Of a DNA stretch of 64,000 bases, positions 36,211-45,712 are shown piece by piece. How positions within the stretch are numbered: the stretch's first letter is position 1; each line of letters starts with the position of its first letter. The position numbers were made by a program, and so were the translations under genes. The notes beneath the pieces are model-generated. The model was not told the DNA's origin. It saw only the letters and a program-made list of their open reading frames with translations, and did no database searches. The stretch comes from MFD09286-c1 sp963701015 (GTDB taxonomy: Bacteria > Bacteroidota > Bacteroidia > Bacteroidales > DTGW01): positions 434,001 to 498,000 of the forward strand of contig OY969556.1 in NCBI GenBank assembly GCA_963701015.1, written 5' to 3'.

Positions 36211-38793
36211 ATGAGAAAATTAATTTTTACATTTATGTCTGCGTTAATACTTGGAGGGTTTGCAATAGCGAGCACACCTTTCAATCTGGTAACATTTACC
36301 GGCGATTTACCAGCAGGTGATTCCATTGTAACTATGAATGGAGTTAAGTACTTAAAAATTAGGGTTAATGGATGGAGTACTTCTCTTAACATTGCTCCTA
36401 TTGTTACTTATGGAAATACAACATTGACATTCAGTTATAAGTATGCTCAAGATACATCTTCTTATACAAATACTGGTGTTCAAGCTTTTGTACAATTTTT
36501 AAACAGTAGTTGGGGAAGTAAAATTTCTATTACAGATAACCCTGCTTCTGATACTTTTAAGCAAGTTAAAACTACGTTAAAAGCTGATACTCTTGCTATT
36601 CTTCAACTTGCAGTTCAGCAGACCTCTGGTAGTTGGTCAGCAGTATCAGGTCCAATCCTTTATATAGGACAATTCCAATTTGTTACACCATTCAATATGG
36701 AAACATTCCAAGGTGATATTCCTTCTGGAGGCTCAATTGATACAATTAATGGTACTCCTTTTTTGAAAATTCGATTAGATGGATGGAATACAGATTTTGA
36801 TATTTCCCAACTAATTTTTGGTAATACAAATATTTCCTATACTTATAAATATAGTCCTGATACTACAGCTACCTATACTAATGCCAATACTGAAGCATTT
36901 GTACAGTTAATGGGGCTCACTGGTCATAATCAGGGAATAGGTGATTATCCGTCTTCAGATACTTTCAAGACAATTACTAAAACAATTGTTGCTGATACTA
37001 TCAAGCAACTTCAGCTTGCTGGTTTCCAACATGTGACTTATGGTGCTATAAATGGTCCTATTATGTGGATTAGCAAACTTAAAATTTCCTATATTGGTTC
37101 AGATATAGTTAATGGTAGTAACATGGAAGATTCAACCAAATGGAATTTCTATTGGGGAACAAACGGTAGTGATAAAGGTACGCATAAGTTCAATTACACC
37201 GACAGCACACTTAAATTTGGAAGCGGTGGAAGCTATGAAGTAACAGCATCTGGACAATCTGCATCATTTATTTGGCAGCCTGTAACAGTTATTCCTGGTC
37301 ACCAATACTATCTATCTGGTGCATTCAGAAATATTTCGATTGATACTACTGTAAATACCTGGGTAGAATATTTCCTCACAAAAACCAAACCAACTGGTGG
37401 TGATGTTTCAACAGGAATGGGCTATGCTTTAAACTCCTTTCCACCGAATATGAAAGCTACAGCTTTTTCAAATTTTAACTGTACTTTTCAGGATAGCTTT
37501 CCACACAATGCAATGCCTGGTAAATTTGTTGTAGTTCCTGATTCAACAACACAAACAACTTGGTATGTTGTAGTTAAGGCAGGTGACTGGCAAGGTACAG
37601 CAGGTGTTAAACATCCGGCATTTAATTTTCTCTTTGATAATATTAGCGTTGTTGACAGTGGATTTTCTCCATCTGACTTCCAAATTGCTCATAAAATATT
37701 TGGAACAACTCCTCCTGACTACAAAGGTGATGTTAACATGACATGGGATAAAGATTCTGTATATATGACTTATACTGTAGCTGATGATAGCATTGTAAAT
37801 ACTGGAACTGCTTACCAGGTAGATAATATTGAAATTTATTTCGATATGAACAATTCTAAAAATATTCATTGGCCACGTAATGGAGGTTGGGTTGCTTCAA
37901 TCGATGCTGCATACGATTCTACCGATTACCAATTAAGGCTTGTTCCTGGTGTTCCTTTTGCAACTAATAATGCAGCCAGACCAACCAGCGCTTCAATTGA
38001 TACCGGATATCGTCAGGTTTATACAAAAACTAAAGTTGGATATGATTTTCAGTTAAACATTGCATGGCAAGACCTAAAGAAGGGATTTGTTCCTGCAACT
38101 GGTAAATTAATTGGTTTTGATGTAAACTTGAGTGATAATAATGCATCTGCAAGTGATGCAAATCGTAATCAATTTACTATGAATTCACCAAATCCTAATT
38201 TATTTAACGATCCTGCATCATGGGCCACTTTTAAATTAGGCGATAATGGAAGATTTATTCAAGTTTTTGATAAACAAGCTCCAAAAGCTCCAACTGCTTT
38301 AAAAGATACCATTATTGGAGGTAAAGCTAAAATTACATGGACCGCTTCAACAGATAATATTGTAGTTCAAAACTATAAAATATATGTAGATGGTGTGCTC
38401 GATACAACAATTTTGGCCGCAAAGACAGGTAATAACTATACAACTAAAAAAGTATTAGCGCTTGGAGATCATACAATTGATGTTACAGCCGTTGACCTTT
38501 ATGGCAATACTTCTGCCAAAGCAACTGTTAGTTTAACTGTTACTGTAGGTATAAAAGAATCGAATTTGGAAATAGTGAAAACTTATCCAAATCCAGTATC
38601 TGATATATTGAAATTCAGCAATTCTTTATCAAACAAAGCAGTTGCTAATGTTTACAGTATCACTGGTCAGTTAGTATTGACAAGTTCCATTGCAGACGGT
38701 ACTTTAAATGTAAGCTCGCTTAATTCAGGTATGTATTTGATTCGCTTATCTGATTCAGGTTCAAACTATGTAGGTAAATTTATTAAGAAATAA
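36211..38793 (+). CDS. Multidomain carbohydrate-binding protein with T9SS type A signal
   Basis: An 860-residue secreted protein. Signal peptide (about 1-20); two tandem copies of a domain of about 136 residues (about 22-160 and 161-297) sharing FNxxTFxGDxPxGxSI, NGxxxLKIRxxGW, SDTFK and a GPIxxI strand; a CBM4/9-like jelly roll (about 300-460); a CBM9/DOMON-like module (about 480-690, DNIEIYFDMNNSKN, GFDVNLSDNN); one fibronectin type III domain (about 695-785, TWTASTDNIVVQNYKIY); and a type A sorting domain (TYPNPVSDILKFS ... GMYLIRL). No glycoside-hydrolase active site is seen, so it is more likely a binding or scaffold protein than an enzyme. Stand-alone gene with its own terminator. Confidence 0.82.
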   Translation: MRKLIFTFMSALILGGFAIASTPFNLVTFTGDLPAGDSIVTMNGVKYLKIRVNGWSTSLNIAPIVTYGNTTLTFSYKYAQDTSSYTNTGVQAFVQFLNSSWGSKISITDNPASDTFKQVKTTLKADTLAILQLAVQQTSGSWSAVSGPILYIGQFQFVTPFNMETFQGDIPSGGSIDTINGTPFLKIRLDGWNTDFDISQLIFGNTNISYTYKYSPDTTATYTNANTEAFVQLMGLTGHNQGIGDYPSSDTFKTITKTIVADTIKQLQLAGFQHVTYGAINGPIMWISKLKISYIGSDIVNGSNMEDSTKWNFYWGTNGSDKGTHKFNYTDSTLKFGSGGSYEVTASGQSASFIWQPVTVIPGHQYYLSGAFRNISIDTTVNTWVEYFLTKTKPTGGDVSTGMGYALNSFPPNMKATAFSNFNCTFQDSFPHNAMPGKFVVVPDSTTQTTWYVVVKAGDWQGTAGVKHPAFNFLFDNISVVDSGFSPSDFQIAHKIFGTTPPDYKGDVNMTWDKDSVYMTYTVADDSIVNTGTAYQVDNIEIYFDMNNSKNIHWPRNGGWVASIDAAYDSTDYQLRLVPGVPFATNNAARPTSASIDTGYRQVYTKTKVGYDFQLNIAWQDLKKGFVPATGKLIGFDVNLSDNNASASDANRNQFTMNSPNPNLFNDPASWATFKLGDNGRFIQVFDKQAPKAPTALKDTIIGGKAKITWTASTDNIVVQNYKIYVDGVLDTTILAAKTGNNYTTKKVLALGDHTIDVTAVDLYGNTSAKATVSLTVTVGIKESNLEIVKTYPNPVSDILKFSNSLSNKAVANVYSITGQLVLTSSIADGTLNVSSLNSGMYLIRLSDSGSNYVGKFIKK

Positions 38794-38811
38794 ACTTCAC
38801 ATATCTTTATA

Positions 38812-38843
38812 AAAAAACCGCTTCAATTTTGGAGCGGTTTTTT
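38812..38843 (+). terminator. Terminator after the carbohydrate-binding gene
   Basis: Arms AAAAAACCGCT and AGCGGTTTTTT around a 10-base loop, with T-runs on both strands; may also serve the convergent SDR gene. Confidence 0.85.
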
Positions 38844-38886
38844 TATTTCCAATAAAATGAATAATTTATTGTTCAAAAAAAAATAT

Positions 38887-39645
38887 TTATTCGCGCTTTA
38901 CATTGGTTGCCGATGCCTGTGCTGTTGGCATAATTAATAAATCGTTAATACAAACATGTGGCGGACGTGTAACAACAAACAATATGGTTTCGGCTATATC
39001 TCTTGCAGTTAAAGGTTCAAAACCTGTATAAACTTTCCCGGCTTTTTCCTTATCACCATGAAAACGGACAATGGAAAATTCTGTTTCAACCATCCCAGGA
39101 GCTATGGAAGTAACTTTAATATTGTGTTTTAATAAATCGATGCGCATTCCTTTTGTCAATGCTTCAACTGCGTGTTTTGTGGCACAATAAACATTCCCGT
39201 TTTCATATACTTCACGACCGGCAATTGAACTTATATTTATAATATGCCCGGTTTTTCTCTGTACCATTAATGGCGAAACTTCACGTGTTATATACAATAA
39301 GCCCTTAATATTGGTATCAATCATTTTTTCCCAATCCTCAGTATCACCTTTATCAATATTGTCTAAACCCGATGCCAATCCAGCATTGTTTAACAATACA
39401 TCAATAGAAAGCCATTCTTCCGGAAGGTTTTTAATTGCCTCTATTACCTGGTTTTGGTCTCTTACATCAAAGTTTAAAGCGAGAATTTTAGTTTTAAATT
39501 CATTTTCAATTTCTTTCATCACCTTGTTTAGAAGTTCTTTCCTGCGTCCGGTAATAATTAAATCAAATCCGTTTTCAGCTAAAATTTTGGCCGATTCGTA
39601 TCCAATACCTGATGTTGCTCCTGTTATTAGCGCTATTTTTCTCAT
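38887..39645 (-). CDS. SDR-family oxidoreductase (YdfG-like)
   Basis: A 252-residue classical short-chain dehydrogenase. The NADP-binding TGATSGIG is at 8-15 followed by an Arg-rich TGRRKELL, then NNAG, the catalytic serine in INISSIAGRE and YCATK (Tyr-x-x-x-Lys). The sequence resembles the YdfG group, which reduces 3-hydroxy acids and malonic semialdehyde, but the exact substrate is uncertain. Single gene on the minus strand, convergent with the preceding gene and divergent from menG. A minus-strand -7 box lies at 39670-39677. Confidence 0.85.
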   Translation of the reverse strand: MRKIALITGATSGIGYESAKILAENGFDLIITGRRKELLNKVMKEIENEFKTKILALNFDVRDQNQVIEAIKNLPEEWLSIDVLLNNAGLASGLDNIDKGDTEDWEKMIDTNIKGLLYITREVSPLMVQRKTGHIINISSIAGREVYENGNVYCATKHAVEALTKGMRIDLLKHNIKVTSIAPGMVETEFSIVRFHGDKEKAGKVYTGFEPLTARDIAETILFVVTRPPHVCINDLLIMPTAQASATNVKRE

Positions 39646-39669
39646 CTTTACAATATTTTATAAGCTGTT

Positions 39670-39677
39670 CAAAATTA
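39670..39677 (-). promoter_or_regulatory. -7 box of the SDR gene
   Basis: Reads TAATTTTG on the minus strand, 24 bases before the SDR start codon; the -33 element is unclear. Confidence 0.4.
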
Positions 39678-39859
39678 TTATTTCCTGATTAAAATATAGT
39701 TTGAAATATGAAAACATATTTTTAGCTTCCCTAAAAAAAAATTAAGTTTGCCGGGTTCTCAATTGGAGTATGAATATTCCTTCGAATAAATTAAATTGAT
39801 TGAGTCAAAACTTAGTAATTTTAATGCATTTGGAACATTTGTATATAAAAAAGACAAAA

Positions 39860-40582
39860 ATGGTAAAACCAAATCAAAATAGTGAAGGAAGCAAAAAGGA
39901 GCAGGTTGCACAAATGTTCGATTCAATTGCGTTTCGTTACGATTTTCTGAATCATTTTTTGTCTTTGGGTATTGATAAAATTTGGAGAAGAAAAGCAATT
40001 TCGAAATTAGAGAAACGAAATATTTCGAGTATTCTGGATATTGCTACAGGCACAGGTGATTTAGCAATAGCTGCAACAAAACTTAAGAATGTAAAAATTA
40101 CAGGCATTGATATATCTGAAAAAATGCTTGAAATTGGTAGGATTAAAATTGAAAAGCTGGGAATTAAACATATAATAGACTTGCAGAAAGGGGATTCCGA
40201 AAAAATTATTTTTATCGATAATTCATTTGATGCTATTACAGTGGCTTTTGGCGTTCGAAATTTTGAAAACTTACAGAATGGCCTTCAGGAAATGTTCAGG
40301 GTGCTAAGACCTGGCGGAATTGCAGTAGTATTGGAATTTTCAAAACCTAAACTATTCCCCTTTAAACAAATTTATCAGTTTTATTTCAGGTATATTTTGC
40401 CTTTGTTTGGTAAGTTTGTTTCAAAAAATAGCAATGCTTATACTTATTTGCCGGAATCGGTACAGGCTTTTCCTGATGGAAATGAATTTTTAGAGGAATT
40501 ACAAAAAGCCGGTTTTGAAAAGGTTTCGAAACAAATAGTAACTTTTGGAGTAGCAACAATTTATACCGGAGAGAAAATTTAA
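39860..40582 (+). CDS. menG: Demethylmenaquinone methyltransferase
   Basis: SAM-dependent methyltransferase (UbiE/MenG family) making menaquinone from demethylmenaquinone, the last step of the respiratory quinone pathway. Motif I LDIATGTGDLAIA, then GIDISEKMLEIG, VAFGVRNFENLQNGL and MFRVLRPGGIAVVLEFSKP are family-typical, as is the N-terminal VAQMFDSIAFRYDFLNHFLSLGID. The frame opens at 39800, but ATG 39860 gives the normal length of 240 residues and starts just ahead of the conserved region. It is followed by porT, a pairing I recall from other Bacteroidota. Confidence 0.93.
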   Translation: MVKPNQNSEGSKKEQVAQMFDSIAFRYDFLNHFLSLGIDKIWRRKAISKLEKRNISSILDIATGTGDLAIAATKLKNVKITGIDISEKMLEIGRIKIEKLGIKHIIDLQKGDSEKIIFIDNSFDAITVAFGVRNFENLQNGLQEMFRVLRPGGIAVVLEFSKPKLFPFKQIYQFYFRYILPLFGKFVSKNSNAYTYLPESVQAFPDGNEFLEELQKAGFEKVSKQIVTFGVATIYTGEKI

Positions 40583-40680
40583 CCCGGCTAGCTTGACTGA
40601 TAGTTAATATTATAATATATTAGCCCGGTTTTCGTTTCATAGTGAATTTGGTATTAACACGAGTTTACAAAATATTTTGT

Positions 40681-41433
40681 TTGAAAAAGATTAACCTAAT
40701 TATAATGTTGTTCATTACTATCGGGACTTTTGCACAAAAGGCAGAAGTTAAAAATACTCCCGATTACGACGATCATCCTTTGCATTTTGGCTATACGCTT
40801 GGGTTGAACATGATGGGTTTTACTTTTGGGCGAAACTGGCCTGTAATAAATATTGATGATGGTAGGTATGTATATGCCGATATGGTAAGTAAAATGCCTG
40901 GTTTCCAGGTTGGCGCTATAGTTGATTTTCGATTGGGAGAATATTTTAATCTCAGGGCATTGCCAAGTTTTAATTTTGGGCAACGCAATATTTCGTATTT
41001 TACGTCATCATCTTCAAACATAAAGGAAACATATGCTCGTCTTGATTCGCTCAGAAGTGATATAAACATGTCTTTGGAATCGAGCATGCTTGATTTACCA
41101 ATTTTACTGAAATACAAAGCCAGGCGTGTAAATAATTACCGGCCATATGTTATTGCTGGCGGAAGTGTCAGGTATGATTTAATGGCCAAAAAAACTTTCA
41201 ACGATAATATACAGCAGTATTTATTGCTAAAACCATTCGATTGTTATGCCGAAATGGGTGTTGGTATTGATTATTATCTTCCCTATTTTAAATTTTCAAC
41301 CGAGTTAAAGTATTCAGTGGGTTTACTTGATGTATTAAATCATAATGCAGATGATGCACCCTATGATGTGTATGTTAAAGCACTAAATTCATTGCGTTCC
41401 AATATAATTATGCTTTCGTTTCATTTTGAATAA
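40681..41433 (+). CDS. porT: Type IX secretion protein PorT/SprT
   Basis: Outer-membrane beta-barrel required for the type IX secretion system. About 250 residues: signal peptide KKINLIIMLFITIGTFAQ, then a short segment with DYDDHPLHFGYTLGLNMMGF, the family-typical opening, and barrel strands including FNLRALPSFNFGQRNISY, SSMLDLPILLKYKARR, YRPYVIAGGSVRYDL and a final aromatic strand NIIMLSFHFE. The TTG at 40681 is preferred because it starts the signal peptide; the GTG at 40642 would add 13 non-signal residues. Its presence, with type A and B cargo here, shows a working T9SS is expected. Confidence 0.87.
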   Translation: MKKINLIIMLFITIGTFAQKAEVKNTPDYDDHPLHFGYTLGLNMMGFTFGRNWPVINIDDGRYVYADMVSKMPGFQVGAIVDFRLGEYFNLRALPSFNFGQRNISYFTSSSSNIKETYARLDSLRSDINMSLESSMLDLPILLKYKARRVNNYRPYVIAGGSVRYDLMAKKTFNDNIQQYLLLKPFDCYAEMGVGIDYYLPYFKFSTELKYSVGLLDVLNHNADDAPYDVYVKALNSLRSNIIMLSFHFE

Positions 41434-41444
41434 ATAGAATATTT

Positions 41445-43004
41445 GTGCAGCAAATTGTCACTATTATTGTAAGTCCTAAAGATGCTTCGTCAGAAAATCT
41501 TTATTTACCTGTAATTGCACAACAGTTAGGAATTGATAAAACACGTATCAATTTTACTCGTATTACTAAAAAATCAATTGATGCGCGGCATGGTGTTGCT
41601 AAGTATAATCTTACAATTCAGGTATTTATTGATGAGGATGCTCCCACAGATTCTTACACAAAATTTAATTATCAGTTTGTTGGAAATAATGAACCTATTG
41701 CAATAATTGGTGCAGGACCGGCAGGTCTTTTTGCTGCTTTACGGTTAATTGAACTAGGTTTAAAACCGGTAGTATTTGAACGGGGAAAAGAAGTTTTTGA
41801 ACGCAAAAAAGATGTAGCACTTATTAGTCGTGAACAAAAGGTTGATACCGATTCGAATTATTGCTTTGGCGAAGGCGGTGCAGGAACTTTTTCGGATGGA
41901 AAATTATATACCCGATCGAGTAAACGCGGTAATATTCAAAGAATATTTGAAAATTTTCATTATCATGGCGCCCAGGTTGAGATATTATTTGAGGCACATC
42001 CACATATTGGTACTGATATCCTTCCTGAAGTTATTAAAAACATGCGCAAAACAATTTTGCAGGCTGGAGGTGAAATACATTTTAATTCAAGGATAGATAA
42101 TTTAATTATTGAATCGGGAACCATTAGGGCAATTGTCCTTAAAGATAATTCTGTTATTAAGTTCAAAGCAGTTGTTTTAGCAACCGGCCATTCTGCAAGG
42201 GATATTTATAAAATATTGCAAAATGCAAATGTGCAAATGGAAGCAAAACAATTTGCAATGGGAGTGAGGGTTGAGCATCCGCAAGCGCTTATTAATAAAA
42301 TCCAATATCGAAATGTAAAAAGCGACGAATATTTGCCTGCAGCAACATTTAATTTAGCTGAACAGGTAAATGGGAGAGGAGTTTTTTCGTTTTGTATGTG
42401 CCCGGGAGGCTTTATTCTGCCATCGGCTACTGCAAATGATCAGGTTGTTGTAAATGGTATGTCACCGTCGAAACGGAATTCTCCTTTTGCAAATGCTGGA
42501 ATTGTTATGGAAGTTAAAACCGAGGATTATTCAAGCTTTAATGAATATGGGCCATTGGCTGGAATTTATTACCAGGAATTTATTGAAAATATGGCATGGC
42601 AAAATGCTGGCCGTTCGCAGGCAGCTCCAGGACAACGATTAATGGATTTTGTAAACAAAAAAATGTCGTCTGATTTACCCAAATGTTCATATTTCCCTGG
42701 AACCATTTCTTCACCTATACATTTATGGTTACCTGATATAATATCAACTTCACTACGTGATGGTTTTAAAAAATTTGACCAAAAGATGCATGGGTTTTTA
42801 ACCAATGAAGCTATTATTTTAGGTGTTGAGTCTAGGACTTCATCTCCTGTGCGTGTTGTAAGGGATGCTGAAACAATGGAAAGCGTTTCGGTTAAAGGAC
42901 TTTTTCCTTGTGGTGAAGGTTCAGGATATTCGGGTGGAATTACTTCCTCAGCAATGGATGGAGAAAATTGTGCAGAACAAGTTGCTCTGTTTTTAAGTAA
43001 ATGA
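41445..43004 (+). CDS. FAD-dependent dehydrogenase, COG2509 family
   Basis: A 519-residue cytosolic flavoprotein starting with GTG. An N-terminal domain of about 80 residues precedes the FAD-binding IIGAGPAGLFAALRL (GAGPAG at 89-94); further motifs are FGEGGAGTFSDGKLYTR, VVLATGHSARDIY, AMGVRVEHPQ, FSFCMCPGGFILPSAT and a C-terminal FPCGEGSGYSGGI. This fits the uncharacterised COG2509 dehydrogenases, whose substrate is unknown. It starts 11 bases after porT and may be co-transcribed with menG-porT. A terminator follows. Confidence 0.85.
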   Translation: MQQIVTIIVSPKDASSENLYLPVIAQQLGIDKTRINFTRITKKSIDARHGVAKYNLTIQVFIDEDAPTDSYTKFNYQFVGNNEPIAIIGAGPAGLFAALRLIELGLKPVVFERGKEVFERKKDVALISREQKVDTDSNYCFGEGGAGTFSDGKLYTRSSKRGNIQRIFENFHYHGAQVEILFEAHPHIGTDILPEVIKNMRKTILQAGGEIHFNSRIDNLIIESGTIRAIVLKDNSVIKFKAVVLATGHSARDIYKILQNANVQMEAKQFAMGVRVEHPQALINKIQYRNVKSDEYLPAATFNLAEQVNGRGVFSFCMCPGGFILPSATANDQVVVNGMSPSKRNSPFANAGIVMEVKTEDYSSFNEYGPLAGIYYQEFIENMAWQNAGRSQAAPGQRLMDFVNKKMSSDLPKCSYFPGTISSPIHLWLPDIISTSLRDGFKKFDQKMHGFLTNEAIILGVESRTSSPVRVVRDAETMESVSVKGLFPCGEGSGYSGGITSSAMDGENCAEQVALFLSK

Positions 43005-43024
43005 GATTTTATAGTCAAAAATAA

Positions 43025-43048
43025 AAGAACCAGCAAATGCCGGTTCTT
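43025..43048. terminator. Terminator between COG2509 gene and pnp
   Basis: Arms AAGAACC and GGTTCTT, extended by GC pairs near the loop, between two convergent genes. Confidence 0.7.
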
Positions 43049-43070
43049 CTTTCAAAAATATTTGATTTTT

Positions 43071-45233
43071 TTACTCTGTCGGTTTTTCTTGTTCACTTTG
43101 AGGTTTCTCAGTTTTCTCAGGTTTGGGTAATAATACTCTTCGTGAAAGTTTTAATTTATTTGATTTTTTATCAATTTCAATCAATTTTACTTCAATTTCC
43201 TGACCTTCTTTCAGAAAGTCTTCGACTTTATCAACTCGCTTCCAGTCAATTTCTGAAATGTGCAATAAACCGTCTTTTCCAGGAAGTATTTCAACAAAAG
43301 CTCCATAAGCCATAATCGATTTAACTTTACCTTTGTAAATTTCACCTTCTTCAGGAATTGCAATTATACCGCGTATTCTGCGTAAAGCGCCATCAATTGC
43401 GTCCTTATTATCAGCAGCAATATCAACAACGCCCATGTTATTAATTTCTTCAATATTAATGGTTGCACCAGTTTCACGTTGAATTTCCTGAATAATCTTA
43501 CCACCAGGTCCAATAATAGCACCAATGCTTTCGCGAGGAATTTCAATTTGAACTATTCTTGGTGCATGAGGCTTATAGTCTGAACGAGGTTCGGCAATTA
43601 CTTCAGTTATTTTGCCTAAAATGTGCATACGACCTTCATGTGCCTGTTTTAAAGCTTTTGCCATAACTTCATAAGAAAGTCCGTCAACTTTTATATCCAT
43701 TTGAGTGGCGGTAATACCAGCTTTAGTACCGGCAACTTTAAAGTCCATATCACCTAAATGGTCTTCGTCTCCTAAAATATCAGATAAAATTGCAAATTTC
43801 CCCGATTTTGTATCGGTAATTAAACCCATTGCAATTCCTGAAACTGGCCTTTTCATCTTTAGACCTGAATCCATTAAAGCAAGTGTTCCTGCACAAACTG
43901 TTGCCATAGATGATGAACCATTCGATTCTAAAATATCTGAAACAATCCTAACAGTATAAGGATTATCGGCACCATTGGGTATCATATTTTTTAATGCACG
44001 GTGCGCAAGGTTTCCGTGACCAATTTCACGACGGCTTAAGCCACGTGATGCTTTAGCCTCACCTGTTGCAAATGGTGGAAAATTGTAATGTAAAACAAAC
44101 TTTTCGGTTCCTTTAAACATTACTTCGTCAATCATTTTCTCATCAAGTTTTGTACCCAATGTAACAGTAGTGAGTGATTGTGTTTCACCACGTGTAAATA
44201 TTGCAGAACCATGTGCTGCTGGCAAATAATCAATTTCGCACCAAATTGGCCTTATTTCGTCTGTTTTACGGCCATCTAAACGGATACCTTCATCAAGTAT
44301 CATATTTCGCATGGCTTCTTTTTCTACATCATGATAATAGCGTTCAACGAGTGCTTTCTTTTCTGCTTGTTCCTCTTCGGAATAAGTTGCCATGAAATCA
44401 TCTTTCAATTTTGCAAAAGCTTCTGACCTAACGTGTTTTGGAGCCGATGATTTTGCAACTTCATATACTTTCTTATAAAGTTCCTTTTTAATTTTAGCTC
44501 TTAAATCTTCATCATTAACTTCATGTGAATATACACGCTTAGTTGTTTTACCTAACATTTCCGTAAGCTCCATTTGAACCTTACAATGTTTTTTAATTTC
44601 TTCATGGGCAAATTTGATCGCTTCAAGCATTTCTTCTTCCGAAACTTCAAGCATTTCGCCTTCAACCATTAAAATATTATCGTAAGTTGCTCCTACCATA
44701 ATATCAATATCGGAATTCTTTAACTCCGAAAAAGTTGGATTAATAATTAATTTACCATTTATTCTTGCAACGCGTACTTCAGATATTGGTCCGTTAAAAG
44801 GGATATCTGAAACTGCCAGAGCTGCAGATGCTGCAAGACCTGCAAGTGCATCAGGCATAATATCTTTATCAGCTGAAATTAAATTTATTGTTACAAAAGT
44901 TTCAGCATGAAAATTATCAGGAAATAAAGGTCTTAAAGCCCTGTCAACTAAACGGGAAACAAGGATTTCATAATCTGAAGCTTTGGCTTCACGTTTCATA
45001 AAACCGCCAGGAAAACGACCTGTTGCGGCAAATTTTTCTTTGTACTCAACAGAAAGGGGCATAAAATCAACACCTTCTTTAGCTTCGGTTGCTGATACAA
45101 CTGTGGCAAGAAGCATTGTTTTTCCCATTTTAATTACTACCGAACCGTCGGCTTGTTTTGCAAGCTTTCCGGTTTCAATTGTTATTGAACGTCCATCGCC
45201 CAGATTAATAGTTTTTTGTACAAGATTATACAT
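43071..45233 (-). CDS. pnp: Polyribonucleotide nucleotidyltransferase (PNPase)
   Basis: Phosphorolytic 3'-5' exoribonuclease and RNA-tailing enzyme of the degradosome. 720 residues: two RNase PH domains (about 10-230 and 320-545, with [59 protein letters not shown] and [16 protein letters not shown]), a KH domain (about 560-620, [17 protein letters not shown]) and an S1 domain (from about 630, [20 protein letters not shown]). The tail is lysine/proline/glutamate-rich. It lies downstream of rpsO, the classical arrangement in many bacteria. Confidence 0.97.
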   Translation of the reverse strand: MYNLVQKTINLGDGRSITIETGKLAKQADGSVVIKMGKTMLLATVVSATEAKEGVDFMPLSVEYKEKFAATGRFPGGFMKREAKASDYEILVSRLVDRALRPLFPDNFHAETFVTINLISADKDIMPDALAGLAASAALAVSDIPFNGPISEVRVARINGKLIINPTFSELKNSDIDIMVGATYDNILMVEGEMLEVSEEEMLEAIKFAHEEIKKHCKVQMELTEMLGKTTKRVYSHEVNDEDLRAKIKKELYKKVYEVAKSSAPKHVRSEAFAKLKDDFMATYSEEEQAEKKALVERYYHDVEKEAMRNMILDEGIRLDGRKTDEIRPIWCEIDYLPAAHGSAIFTRGETQSLTTVTLGTKLDEKMIDEVMFKGTEKFVLHYNFPPFATGEAKASRGLSRREIGHGNLAHRALKNMIPNGADNPYTVRIVSDILESNGSSSMATVCAGTLALMDSGLKMKRPVSGIAMGLITDTKSGKFAILSDILGDEDHLGDMDFKVAGTKAGITATQMDIKVDGLSYEVMAKALKQAHEGRMHILGKITEVIAEPRSDYKPHAPRIVQIEIPRESIGAIIGPGGKIIQEIQRETGATINIEEINNMGVVDIAADNKDAIDGALRRIRGIIAIPEEGEIYKGKVKSIMAYGAFVEILPGKDGLLHISEIDWKRVDKVEDFLKEGQEIEVKLIEIDKKSNKLKLSRRVLLPKPEKTEKPQSEQEKPTE

Positions 45234-45275
45234 GTTTATTTTTTATTTTGAAGAAAAAACGAATAAATACAAAAA

Positions 45276-45295
45276 AAGGCAATTGGTATTGCCTT
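45276..45295 (-). terminator. Hairpin between rpsO and pnp
   Basis: Arms AAGGCAAT and ATTGCCTT with a 4-base loop and a T-run on the minus strand, directly after the rpsO stop. It probably ends most rpsO transcripts, with read-through or processing supplying pnp. Confidence 0.75.
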
Positions 45296-45296
45296 C

Positions 45297-45566
45297 TTAT
45301 TTTCTTAAATTCAGCGCTTTTACAATATCTCTGTAGCGTTCAATATTAACTTCTTTGAGATAATCGAGTTGACGTCTGCGATGACCAACCAGTTTAAGGA
45401 GCGCCCTTTGGGTGCTAAAATCTTTGTGATTTGCCTTAAGATGATCAGTTAAATGATTTATCCGGTGTGTAAATAACGAAATTTGGCTTTCAGGTGAGCC
45501 AGTATTGGTTTCCGATTTTCCGAATTTTGCAAAAATTTCCTGTTTTGTTTCTCTTGTTAAATACAT
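45297..45566 (-). CDS. rpsO: 30S ribosomal protein S15
   Basis: Small-subunit protein that binds 16S rRNA at the central domain and bridges to the large subunit. 89 residues, standard length. Begins MYLTRETKQEIFAKFGKSETNTGSPE-like (visible FGKSETNTGSPESQISLFT), with the RNA-binding HRINHLTDHLKANHKDFSTQ and VGHRRRQLDYLK regions intact. First gene of the rpsO-pnp unit, with a promoter at 45611-45640. Confidence 0.97.
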   Translation of the reverse strand: MYLTRETKQEIFAKFGKSETNTGSPESQISLFTHRINHLTDHLKANHKDFSTQRALLKLVGHRRRQLDYLKEVNIERYRDIVKALNLRK

Positions 45567-45610
45567 ATTTAAAAAATGTTATTTCTTTTTCTTACAATTT
45601 TTTAGAAGCG

Positions 45611-45640
45611 CAAATTTATATATTATTTTCAAAATCGCAA
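45611..45640 (-). promoter_or_regulatory. rpsO promoter
   Basis: On the minus strand TTG (45640-45638), 19-base spacer, TAAATTTG (45618-45611), a good match. Predicted leader of about 38 bases. Confidence 0.6.
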
Positions 45641-45712
45641 TATAAATTTGGTTTTTATCCGCATTTCAAATTTAAAAATTGAATGAATATCTGCCTCAAT
45701 TTCAATATTCTA

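Noticed and set aside
40581..40630. AACCCGGCTA ... TAGCCCGGTT as a terminator between menG and porT
   Set aside because: The arms have a C-C mismatch and 30 bases between them; too weak to call.
43071..45233. Several plus-strand frames opposite pnp, secA and aconitase
   Set aside because: They are codon-shadow frames of well-conserved genes with no family features.
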